From an uncultured Spirochaetales bacterium (GTDB lineage Bacteria; Spirochaetota; Spirochaetia; Sphaerochaetales; Sphaerochaetaceae), in NCBI GenBank assembly GCA_949297785.1, contig CASFTW010000015.1, forward strand, positions 39,322 to 103,321: a stretch of DNA of 64,000 bases, in the 5' to 3' direction. Positions within the stretch are counted from its first letter, which is position 1. Every line of letters begins with the position of its first letter. Below, one piece after another: positions 1-7,571 of the stretch. The translations under genes were made by a program, and so were the position numbers. The notes below the pieces were generated by a model. It saw only the letters and a program-made list of their open reading frames with translations, had not been told where the DNA came from and made no database searches.

Positions 1-49
1 TCTTATTTTCTTCTCGTCTTTCTATAGGAAGATCCACAGCAGGAGCAAC

Positions 50-622
50 ATGAGCTTTGAAACTGAGCTCTTTTCCTATTCCATGCTCTTATGGATCCTG
101 AGAGGAAAGAAGAAAGCAATTGCACCAAGGAAGGCCAGGAGGATTGCTTTCATGTTTGCCATCGCTCCGAATATCCTCCCATACATCTACAGATGGTTTC
201 ATAAGAAGACGCTGACACCTTCTGATTCTGTGACAATTCATAATCCCAGGCTTGTGATGCTTCTTACCCTCATTGATAAGAATATCGAAGAGGCAGAAAA
301 CAGCAACAGGGAAGCATCTTCATCTCTTCTCATGTTCCTTGAAAGCAACGGAGTGATTACTAGAATTGAAAATACCAGCAAGTATCTGATTGCCGTAGGG
401 AGAGGAAGCCTTACGGATCTTTTCAATGCGCTCTCATCTTATTCATATGAGATTGCAGAGAAGAAGATTATGTTCCCTAAAAAGGAGATTCTCTTCGATT
501 CAATAGTCAAGAATGAGAAGCTTGAGAAATTCACGCCCGCAACTCTGAGCAAGATGTACAGCATATACCAGGATATCAACTGGTTATTTTACAATCTTCC
601 TGCTCCAGATAAGGCGATTTGA
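50..622 (+). CDS. Hypothetical protein of the mobile-element core
   Basis: A 190-residue protein that I do not recognise. It starts at an ATG preceded by a GGAG ribosome-binding site 4 nt upstream. The N-terminal 60 residues contain a basic patch (RGKKK, RKARR) and a hydrophobic stretch (about residues 30-46); the rest is mixed helical with no obvious catalytic motif. It lies just upstream of the excisionase-like, RepA-like and primase genes on the same strand, so it probably belongs to the integrated element's maintenance module. Its role is unknown; the gene call is supported only by length, start context and position. Confidence 0.6.
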   Translation: MSFETELFSYSMLLWILRGKKKAIAPRKARRIAFMFAIAPNILPYIYRWFHKKTLTPSDSVTIHNPRLVMLLTLIDKNIEEAENSNREASSSLLMFLESNGVITRIENTSKYLIAVGRGSLTDLFNALSSYSYEIAEKKIMFPKKEILFDSIVKNEKLEKFTPATLSKMYSIYQDINWLFYNLPAPDKAI

Positions 623-712
623 CCGTTTTTACTATATTCATACCGAAATCAGACTGCTAATTTTGCTTTTCTATCCTATGGTTTCCATATCAAACGCATA
701 GGAGGACACATG

Positions 713-958
713 ATGACGGTAATAAACACCCCATCCAATCAGAGTGCAGGCCATACGCCTCATAGAGTTTTCATGACCATCGATGAGCTTTCTGCATATA
801 TCGGGCTGTCTAAGAGGGCCATATATCAGAGAGCAGCGAACCACACGATACCATCCCAGAAGATAGGGAGTCTGCTCCGTTTCGAGAAAAGCGAGATTGA
901 CAAGTGGCTGCGTTCACAGAGCGTCACAGCTGACGAGTCGATAAAGATGATGATGTGA
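713..958 (+). CDS. AlpA/excisionase-family helix-turn-helix DNA-binding protein
   Basis: A small HTH protein of the type that binds recombination sites as excisionase or activates integrase genes. Residues from about 20 onward (TIDELSAYIGLSKRAIYQRA, then IPSQKIGSLLRFEKSEIDKW) match the HTH_17/AlpA pattern: HTH, wing with R-F, and the terminal D-K-W-L. Two ATGs occur at 710 and 713. AGGAGG lies 4 nt before the first and 7 nt before the second, so the second is preferred. It sits upstream of the RepA-like and primase genes, the usual layout in tRNA-integrated mobilizable elements. No integrase is visible, so that gene is probably left of the window. Confidence 0.82.
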   Translation: MTVINTPSNQSAGHTPHRVFMTIDELSAYIGLSKRAIYQRAANHTIPSQKIGSLLRFEKSEIDKWLRSQSVTADESIKMMM

Positions 959-970
959 AGGAGGTAAAGG

Positions 971-1069
971 GAAGAGCTGAATAATCCAGAGAAAAGGTTT
1001 TAAGATGCCGGCAGGGAGAAGAGCTAACCGTCCAAGTCCAGCAGATTCTCCCTGACCTTTCAGCTTTTC
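971..1069 (+). repeat. Nested inverted repeats upstream of the RepA-like gene
   Basis: Three nested arms pair across this gap: GAAGAGCTGA (971-980) with TCAGCTTTTC (9 of 10), AAAGGT (994-999) with ACCTTT, and CAGGGAGAA (1012-1020) with TTCTCCCTG (1046-1054). The right-hand arms are contiguous while the left-hand arms are separated by bulges. This could be a structured leader RNA controlling the RepA-like gene, which has no clear ribosome-binding site, or part of a replication origin. The sequence alone does not decide. Confidence 0.45.
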
Positions 1070-1079
1070 CCGGCACAGA

Positions 1080-2207
1080 ATGCAAGGAAAAACCATTGAT
1101 ATCCATCTCATACATGGTAACGAGTATTTCAAGAAGAAACAATCTCAGAAATGGCTCATAAAAAACTGGATTCCGGAACGTGGTATCGGAATGCTCTATG
1201 GCGATTCTGCTACCGGCAAGACTTTCATAGCTCTCGATTTGATGCTCTCCATCTCAACAGGCCAGGCAAAATGGTTTGGAAGCAGGATTGATGATGAGAG
1301 ACGCTCTGTCGTGTATCTATGCGGAGAAGGTGCAGACGGCAATGCCCAGAGAATCGGAGCTTGGACAAAAGCAAAGAACAACGAAACTGAAGATACTGGC
1401 AACTTTTATGTTATTGAGGACGAGTTCAATCTCGATAATACACTCAATACTGAAGCTCTCATCAGGGCTATAAAAGCGAAGGTTAATTTAGATCCGTCAT
1501 TCATTGTCATAGATACACTCAACTGCTATTTCTCAGGAAATGAGAATGATGCTACAAGTGCACGTCTCTTCAACTTCTCCTGCAAGAAGCTCAGTAAGGA
1601 GTTTGATGCATTTGTCCTGATTATCCACCACACAGGAAAGAACAGGGATTATAAAGGTGAAGCAAGAGGTAGCAGTGCATTCTTCGGTGCGATGGACATA
1701 TCAATCATCGCGTCAATTGTCAGAGACAATATCATCTCTCTGAAAGTGAATAAACAGAAGAACGGCAAGCTTCCTGAAGAGCTTCTTCTCTCTTCTGAGG
1801 TTATCACTCTCGATACATGGGATATGGATTCTGACGGTAACTATCCATCAAGCCTTGTATTCATAAGAGCAGAGAAATCCTTCTATGAAGGAATCGAAAA
1901 GGATAAGGAATTGCTGATTCGTATTCTTCAGAAGACAAGAGTGGAAGAAATCTCTTTGAATCAAGCAAAGGAGGCGATGAGGGCTCTCGGATTCTCATCA
2001 GATACAATCTACAACACATTCTACAGAGGACGGAGCAATTTCCTCTCTCGGCTTGTCAAAGCAGGAATTGCAGAAGAGGACCACGGCATCTTCAGAGTTC
2101 TGGATAGAGAGATTGTCAGGTCAATAGAGAAAATGTCGTCACATCCCTCCTCCCCTATGGGGAGAGGTGTGACGACGTCAGGTAATACGGAGGAAGGAGA
2201 TGACTGA
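1080..2207 (+). CDS. RepA-like hexameric helicase-type ATPase (AAA_25)
   Basis: A P-loop ATPase of the RepA/AAA_25 type found as replication protein of plasmids and integrated mobilizable elements. Walker A is GDSATGKT at about residues 41-48 (nt 1200 on), Walker B is FIVIDTLN at about residue 141, and a RecA-like LIIHHTGKN strand and loop lies near residue 180, followed by a GSSAFFGAMD segment. The last 70 residues look like a winged-helix tail. The only available start is ATG 1080, which lacks a Shine-Dalgarno sequence and follows a strong inverted-repeat region. It overlaps the primase gene by 8 bp, so the two are probably translationally coupled and act together in element replication. 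Confidence 0.85.
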   Translation: MQGKTIDIHLIHGNEYFKKKQSQKWLIKNWIPERGIGMLYGDSATGKTFIALDLMLSISTGQAKWFGSRIDDERRSVVYLCGEGADGNAQRIGAWTKAKNNETEDTGNFYVIEDEFNLDNTLNTEALIRAIKAKVNLDPSFIVIDTLNCYFSGNENDATSARLFNFSCKKLSKEFDAFVLIIHHTGKNRDYKGEARGSSAFFGAMDISIIASIVRDNIISLKVNKQKNGKLPEELLLSSEVITLDTWDMDSDGNYPSSLVFIRAEKSFYEGIEKDKELLIRILQKTRVEEISLNQAKEAMRALGFSSDTIYNTFYRGRSNFLSRLVKAGIAEEDHGIFRVLDREIVRSIEKMSSHPSSPMGRGVTTSGNTEEGDD

Positions 2208-3249
2208 TTTCAAGGTTATCAATGCATTTCTCTCTGATTATCTCTACTCATCCGGCATGCTTGATTTCCCCAGAGATAATGACCGGGCAAGATACCCACG
2301 AGGAATACACTGTTATGTACGTTGTCCTATCTGTGGAGCGAAGACCTCAACTGAAATCATAAAGGGAACAAGACGTTTCAAAAGCTGGCAATGCGATCAT
2401 CTTTCAAGCTCAAGTCCTTTTGATTACTTCATGCTCTCTTGTGGTATTGAAGAGCCCTCAGAGGCAATAAGACGAGTTGAAGAACTGAGGAATGGAAGAA
2501 TCGTACCTTTTGAAGAAAAGCATTCAGCCAATTTCCATCAAGATGATGAATCAGAAGCCCTGAGAAAGAAGAATCTTGAGCTTGCAGAGAGTGTCTTCAG
2601 CAATCGTGATAATGAGCTCACAGCAAGTTATCTGAAGCTCAGGGGCATTGATTACAGTCTGCTTCCAGAAGAAGTACGGAGTGATATCGCATATACAACC
2701 CGGCTTGAACAGATAAGCCAGTCTTCAGGCAAAGTCTTTCATGTCTCTGGGATGCTCTTCAGGAACAGATATCGTGATGAGGTTTCCTATACTCTCAGGA
2801 AGACTGAAAAAGGAAGCTATGTCAGAAATGGATTCAGAGTCCTTCAGATTGGAAAGATTCTTCCGTTCGGATTATCTGGAACATCTGAATCAAGAGTAGT
2901 GGCTATCACAGAAGGTGCTTTCGATTGTCTGTCGCTTTACACAGCTGGATTGCCAGCTATCTCCATCTCAGGGGTGGCAAACGTGAGAAAAGTTCCATTA
3001 TATCTTCCATCGTGCTGCACTGATGTTGTCATTGTTCTTGATAACGATGAGGCAGGAATGGTGGCAACATCAGAACTCGGAGAAATTCTTAAAGCATCAA
3101 AGTGGAACTTTCATATTCTCCATATTGAGGAAGGAAAGGATGTGAATGAGTGGATCCAGAGAAAATCACAGGGGCTTCTGACCTCTGTAAAGAAAATAAT
3201 CAAGAAGGTGACAGACTATGAAGAAGATAGTTGTCGGAATTCGTATTGA
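2200..3249 (+). CDS. DnaG-like primase of the mobile element (zinc finger plus Toprim)
   Basis: A 349-residue primase-like protein. Near the N-terminus (about residues 43-66) is a CHC2-like zinc-binding pattern, CPICG followed by W-Q-C-D-H. The Toprim core lies in the C-terminal half: AITEGAFDCLSLYTAG at about residue 237 carries the catalytic Glu, and IVLDNDEAG at about residue 284 the DxD pair. It should synthesise primers for replication or conjugal transfer of the element. It overlaps the upstream ATPase gene by 8 bp and the downstream ribbon-helix-helix gene by 32 bp, forming a tight three-gene operon. Confidence 0.85.
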   Translation: MTDFKVINAFLSDYLYSSGMLDFPRDNDRARYPRGIHCYVRCPICGAKTSTEIIKGTRRFKSWQCDHLSSSSPFDYFMLSCGIEEPSEAIRRVEELRNGRIVPFEEKHSANFHQDDESEALRKKNLELAESVFSNRDNELTASYLKLRGIDYSLLPEEVRSDIAYTTRLEQISQSSGKVFHVSGMLFRNRYRDEVSYTLRKTEKGSYVRNGFRVLQIGKILPFGLSGTSESRVVAITEGAFDCLSLYTAGLPAISISGVANVRKVPLYLPSCCTDVVIVLDNDEAGMVATSELGEILKASKWNFHILHIEEGKDVNEWIQRKSQGLLTSVKKIIKKVTDYEEDSCRNSY

Positions 3250-3628
3250 TGAACATCTCAAAGAAAAACTTCAGAAACTTGCAGATAGTGCTGGAGTATC
3301 GCTTTCTGCTTTTGTTTCGGAAAAGATTGAAGAGACAATCTCTGAAACAGAGAGGATGGAGCCTCTTGTCCGCAATATGTATGAAGAGATTCTGAAGCTT
3401 GGCGACATGCTCTCTCTCATGATGGGATTCAATACAGAGACGTATGCAACCATGATCAGCCGCATCAGCGTGAATATGACAGATACTCAGCTGAAGGCAA
3501 GCAAGGAGAGAAGAGAATCAGTTCTCAAAGGACTTCGCAAGTATCTCAGGGAGACCAATGAGAGACTCAATGAAGGCGCAAACGTCTGGATTGGAGAAGC
3601 TCCTGTTGTAATAGCCCAGGAAAACTGA
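3218..3628 (+). CDS. Ribbon-helix-helix protein, probable mobilization accessory (MobC-like)
   Basis: The first 45 residues form a ribbon-helix-helix DNA-binding domain: a beta strand KKIVVGIRIDEHL, then helices with KLADSAGVSLSAFVSEKI. The remaining 90 residues are helical and end in a conserved-looking tail (LRKYLRETNERLNEGANVWI). Position at the end of a RepA-primase operon and next to a large stem-loop at 3637-3689 suggests a relaxosome or oriT-binding role, but the classic MobC motif is not evident and no relaxase follows. A broken second copy of its C-terminal half lies at 17241-17420, near the other end of the island. Confidence 0.7.
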   Translation: MKKIVVGIRIDEHLKEKLQKLADSAGVSLSAFVSEKIEETISETERMEPLVRNMYEEILKLGDMLSLMMGFNTETYATMISRISVNMTDTQLKASKERRESVLKGLRKYLRETNERLNEGANVWIGEAPVVIAQEN

Positions 3629-3636
3629 AAAAGCAG

Positions 3637-3689
3637 TTCATCCCTCCAGTTCACTTGTTGTCATTATGATCACGAACTTGAGGGATGAA
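3637..3689. repeat. Long stem-loop, candidate oriT or bidirectional terminator
   Basis: Arms of 16 nt (3637-3652 and 3674-3689) pair with a single mismatch: TTCATCCCTC with GAGGGATGAA and AGTTC with GAACT, separated by a 21-nt loop. It lies between the convergent ends of the ribbon-helix-helix gene and the DUF262 gene. No T-run follows on either strand, which argues against a simple terminator. Its place beside a putative mobilization gene fits an oriT-type inverted repeat. Confidence 0.5.
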
Positions 3690-3716
3690 ATCGCCTGTGA
3701 GGACGTGTCAGACCCG

Positions 3717-5903
3717 CTATTTGACAGGAATATTTGAAAGCATATCAATCAATTCATTCTCGGATTTAAGCTTCCTTTCTTGTTTGTCATTTATGCAATA
3801 GATACTCCTTTCCTCACCTACATTATTCCATTCATTGTTATAGTATTCATCCAATGTAATAATCTTTCCTGTTGAAATTAGATAAAAGGTTTTATTTTTA
3901 TATTTGAATCGAGTATAGTTCACACCACTATACCATTCTCCCAAAATAACCAAATGAGATATAGAGGAATCTGTACCGTTAGAAATACCATCGGCATCTA
4001 TTAATGTGTAATACCCCTCATCAAGGTTTACTCCTCTATCATGCATTATCTTAAAGAAACGTGTATTAAGTTTGTTTTCAATAATATTTTCTTCTTCAGA
4101 AAACCACCCTCCGGCATCCCAATAGATGACATTGTTACAATGATATTTATGAAAACAAGGATGTCCATTAGGCCATTTCAGAGAATATTTTTCGCTATCC
4201 CATTGTTGAAACATCCATTTTATAAACCAGTCATTCTTTACTAAAGATGATTTTACCGCCAAAAAGAACCCGTCTGTTTCTTCTATTTCAATCTCATTAA
4301 GGGCATCTTCATCGGTTGCAGACAATAATCTGCTCACAAAGCATCTGTTATCATCAGTGTTAGCCTTTGCAAAGATCTCACTTCTCCAATAGTTTCTGGA
4401 TGCATCGAAGAAATAATTTTGTCCCCACCTCAGTGTGGAAAGCTTGATATATGCCTTTGCAACGACAACCCTATAGTCTTCGTTTAGCCCATTTTCAGTA
4501 AACCAAATTCCGAAGCTTTTCAATCTATTTGTGAACTCATTCCATGTATCATCAAAAAAGAGGAAATCTATTCTTCCATCGGCAAAGGCTGTACTTTCAG
4601 CTTTCTCAATATCTTCCTTTTTTACATCTTTGTTCTTTATTGCAATAGCTTTTGTTCTTTCTTCCGCATACTGGGGAATAGCACTATCTTTTTTACTATC
4701 ATCACTTGCAAGATAGGATATGATTTCATTTGCTTTTGTATGAAGCTTGAAAATCAATTCAAGAGCTGATTCTGGCTCACTTACATTCCATATGATATTA
4801 GCGCAAAATCTCATCCAGTCTTTCATCTGATCCACAGAAAAACTGTCACCAGCTGTAAGCAGATAAGAAAAAAGCAATGATTTTTCTTTCTGGCCTTTTT
4901 TATGACATTCATTCATCTGTGGCTTTTTTGTATATACAGGACAAGTGTCCATAAAGTTATTCTGATATTTTTTTAAATCAAAATTTTTATCCCCCATAGC
5001 ACTAAAGAGTTTTTCCAATGCTTTTACATAACCATCATCACCCATGGCTTTAAATGCTACATAGGCAGAAGAAGGAACCAAATCAGGCTCATAAAAATTA
5101 ATTCTTTCTTTGTTTCCACTCCTTTTGTTCTCAATCATGGAGAAAGCGTCAAACATTATGCTAATGAGTCCCATAAAATATTCTTCATATTTCTCATGGT
5201 TGGCTCTAAAAAATTCCACGGCTATCGCATCTATACTCTTTGCTTGTTTTTCGTCTCCTTTTCCAAACCAGGATGATTTGAATCTTTCCAGTGAAGTCAG
5301 CCTCTTGCCCCTAGAATTCATCTTCCAGTAGATATCAGTTGAAAGCGAAATATCAGAAGGAATATAGAATACAATAGAGTTAAGTTTTTCTATCTCTTTT
5401 TCTGAAAGTGAAAAGCTTTGAATTTTCTCTCTTATAGCTTTTTTCATTTCCCGCATACCTTTTACAGAAGGATTTGATGAGTCATTCTTGTCTTCATTGC
5501 TTCTAATGCAGGATACGCAATAGGCCTCAGCTTCTGGCCTGTCGGCATATCTGAAATTTTCCAATAGCAATTCAGCATACATTCCTTGTTCTCGACACAG
5601 CTCAGCATAAATCAGAAAGAGTGTGGTAAGACGCTGCTGCCCGTCAAATGGGAAGAACTCATTTCTGTCATTAACCCTTCCATAGATGAAATCAAGCTCC
5701 ATTTTTTTCTTTGATTCATCTTTAAGAAACTGGAAAATATCATTAAGGAACATTTCTCTGACAAATTCAGAATGTTTATCGCATCTGCCTTGTGCATATT
5801 CTCTCTGAAAATCAGGTATAACTATCTTACATTTCCTTATAATGTCTATGAGACTGACTGGTTCATTATTTCTAAAAAAAATCAACTCTGCAGTTATCAA
5901 CAT
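3717..5903 (-). CDS. DUF262-domain protein, large partner of an overlapping pair
   Basis: A 728-residue protein with the N-terminal DUF262 (ParB/sulfiredoxin-like fold, GmrS-type) signature: IPDFQREYAQGR at about residue 29, and FPFDGQQRLTTLFLIYAEL at about residue 84, carrying the DGQQR motif seen in the nucleotide-hydrolysing half of GmrSD type IV restriction enzymes. Later segments (STAFADGRIDFLFFDDTW, about residue 440) occur in large DUF262 proteins. I see no HNH motif here, unlike its neighbour. It has no ribosome-binding site and its start overlaps the upstream DUF262 gene by 32 bp, so it is probably translationally coupled. Defence by cutting or sensing modified phage DNA is an inference from the family and the island setting. 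Confidence 0.85.
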   Translation of the reverse strand: MLITAELIFFRNNEPVSLIDIIRKCKIVIPDFQREYAQGRCDKHSEFVREMFLNDIFQFLKDESKKKMELDFIYGRVNDRNEFFPFDGQQRLTTLFLIYAELCREQGMYAELLLENFRYADRPEAEAYCVSCIRSNEDKNDSSNPSVKGMREMKKAIREKIQSFSLSEKEIEKLNSIVFYIPSDISLSTDIYWKMNSRGKRLTSLERFKSSWFGKGDEKQAKSIDAIAVEFFRANHEKYEEYFMGLISIMFDAFSMIENKRSGNKERINFYEPDLVPSSAYVAFKAMGDDGYVKALEKLFSAMGDKNFDLKKYQNNFMDTCPVYTKKPQMNECHKKGQKEKSLLFSYLLTAGDSFSVDQMKDWMRFCANIIWNVSEPESALELIFKLHTKANEIISYLASDDSKKDSAIPQYAEERTKAIAIKNKDVKKEDIEKAESTAFADGRIDFLFFDDTWNEFTNRLKSFGIWFTENGLNEDYRVVVAKAYIKLSTLRWGQNYFFDASRNYWRSEIFAKANTDDNRCFVSRLLSATDEDALNEIEIEETDGFFLAVKSSLVKNDWFIKWMFQQWDSEKYSLKWPNGHPCFHKYHCNNVIYWDAGGWFSEEENIIENKLNTRFFKIMHDRGVNLDEGYYTLIDADGISNGTDSSISHLVILGEWYSGVNYTRFKYKNKTFYLISTGKIITLDEYYNNEWNNVGEERSIYCINDKQERKLKSENELIDMLSNIPVK

Positions 5904-7497
5904 AACTTGTTTTCTTAATCGATTCTTCCAAGAATGTTTTTATTCTTACTTTGATTTCTTCGAGATACTTATCACACTCATTCTTGAGCCAGAGCTCTCT
6001 ATCCTCTGCAAGCGTGTAAGCATACAATGTGCCTTCAAACAGTTTTCTCCTCTCATCTGAATCTTTTAGTTTATCATCTAGCTTGAGGAGCTTATCCTTA
6101 ACAGATGCATTGTTAAACGACGAATTCTGATTATGCTCAAGTAATACTAGGTTTCCAATTCCATTGATCCAGTTATCGATCGTTGCATCGCTAGATACAA
6201 AAGTTCCTGTCTTTTTATCGAATTCCTGAGCTTGATCTCTTAAATCATATAGTAAGTTCTGGTATTCAAATTGATTGTGCTCAGACATGTATTTTTCTTT
6301 TGCTTTCTGAAGCAAAGTACAATCAATCTGATTTATTTGTTCTTCAAGTTCCTTTATTTCCTTTTCATTGAGCTGTACTTCGTTTTTTGCATGTATATGA
6401 TCAAGAGTCCATCCACTGTTTCTTCTTACTTCCTGATATGTTTTAAAATCAAAGCGTGAATCTCTATTATTATAGAATGTCAGATTAAACAACAAAAGAA
6501 TATTTTCAATCTTATCGTGATTGTCATAATAGTTTAGTTGTTCGAAAGATTCCAAATCTCCAACAACATTTTTTATTTCAAGATTTAGATCCTTATTAAC
6601 AAGGGCTACAAGAAACTCATACTGATCAGTCCTGTTTTTACGATTAATAAGAAATCCAATTCTGTTATACGTATCAATGTCGTTATAGCAAGACTTCAAT
6701 GCAGTAAATAAAGAATAGAGTTTATCAAATATATCTTTTGCAGAATGTTTTTCTGAAAGAGAAGAGAAAACATAGTTCTTATCTTTTTCCCAATTATTTT
6801 CAATTGCTCTTCTGTTTTTCTTATCGCCTGAAATTATTATCTCAACCAGTTCTGCAAGATAATCCATACGCGTTGCATAATATCTTGGTGACTCTGGCTC
6901 AGAATTGATAAAGCAGAAGAAGAAATCATCTTCTAACAGCTTCTCCATTTCATTCCATTTGTCTCTTACATCCTCATAAGGAAGGGATGTGAAAAGCCAT
7001 GCCTTGAGAAGCTCTGCAGAAGATAATGGAATCTTTCCTTCATTTACTCTGGTGAAAATTTTCCTAACTTCATCTTCATCCCCTTCAACTATATAGCTGA
7101 TGAAAAATGATCCTCTTACTTTCTGCATAAAACCGAGGCATTCTTCAGTGCCAAGCGATGACTTAAAATCATCAATCTGTTTTCTTGCCTTTTCTATATT
7201 ATCTTTATCTATCTCATCGTGTGAGAAATTCTCAAATTGCTTGGTATCACCCAAGATTAGAAGAATAGTAGTCAATCTCTGTTGCCCATCAACTACATCA
7301 TATAATTTATTATCTTTGTCCTTCTCACATAGAACCAAAGGCTGCAATGAATAATCTGTTTCCGATTCCTTGATATCCTTTAAAAGCTTTTTAACTTCGT
7401 TATCTGCTCTCCATCGATATCCTCTCTGATAAGAACGTGGAATAGCAAAATTATAATCTTTTAACTCAGTAATAGGCAGTTTATGTATTTGGGACAT
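5872..7497 (-). CDS. DUF262/DUF1524 HNH protein (GmrSD-like)
   Basis: A 541-residue protein carrying both GmrSD halves. The N-terminal DUF262 domain has IPRSYQRGYRW at about residue 19 and YDVVDGQQRLTTILLILGD at about residue 64. The C-terminal DUF1524 domain has an HNH-type GWTLDHIHAKNEVQ near residue 360 and the characteristic NWINGIGNLVLLEHNQNSSF near residue 451. GmrSD proteins are NTP-dependent endonucleases that cleave glucosylated hydroxymethylcytosine DNA. The start is well supported (AAGGAG 7 nt before the ATG). It is first of a two-gene unit with the 728-residue DUF262 protein, a pairing that suggests a two-component defence system rather than a single-chain GmrSD. Confidence 0.88.
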   Translation of the reverse strand: MSQIHKLPITELKDYNFAIPRSYQRGYRWRADNEVKKLLKDIKESETDYSLQPLVLCEKDKDNKLYDVVDGQQRLTTILLILGDTKQFENFSHDEIDKDNIEKARKQIDDFKSSLGTEECLGFMQKVRGSFFISYIVEGDEDEVRKIFTRVNEGKIPLSSAELLKAWLFTSLPYEDVRDKWNEMEKLLEDDFFFCFINSEPESPRYYATRMDYLAELVEIIISGDKKNRRAIENNWEKDKNYVFSSLSEKHSAKDIFDKLYSLFTALKSCYNDIDTYNRIGFLINRKNRTDQYEFLVALVNKDLNLEIKNVVGDLESFEQLNYYDNHDKIENILLLFNLTFYNNRDSRFDFKTYQEVRRNSGWTLDHIHAKNEVQLNEKEIKELEEQINQIDCTLLQKAKEKYMSEHNQFEYQNLLYDLRDQAQEFDKKTGTFVSSDATIDNWINGIGNLVLLEHNQNSSFNNASVKDKLLKLDDKLKDSDERRKLFEGTLYAYTLAEDRELWLKNECDKYLEEIKVRIKTFLEESIKKTSYVDNCRVDFF

Positions 7498-7571
7498 GAT
7501 ATTCTCCTTTTTTCTATTTGATTCCGTTAATGTATGTGTACGGTGTTGATATCAAATATCTAGAATGGTTT

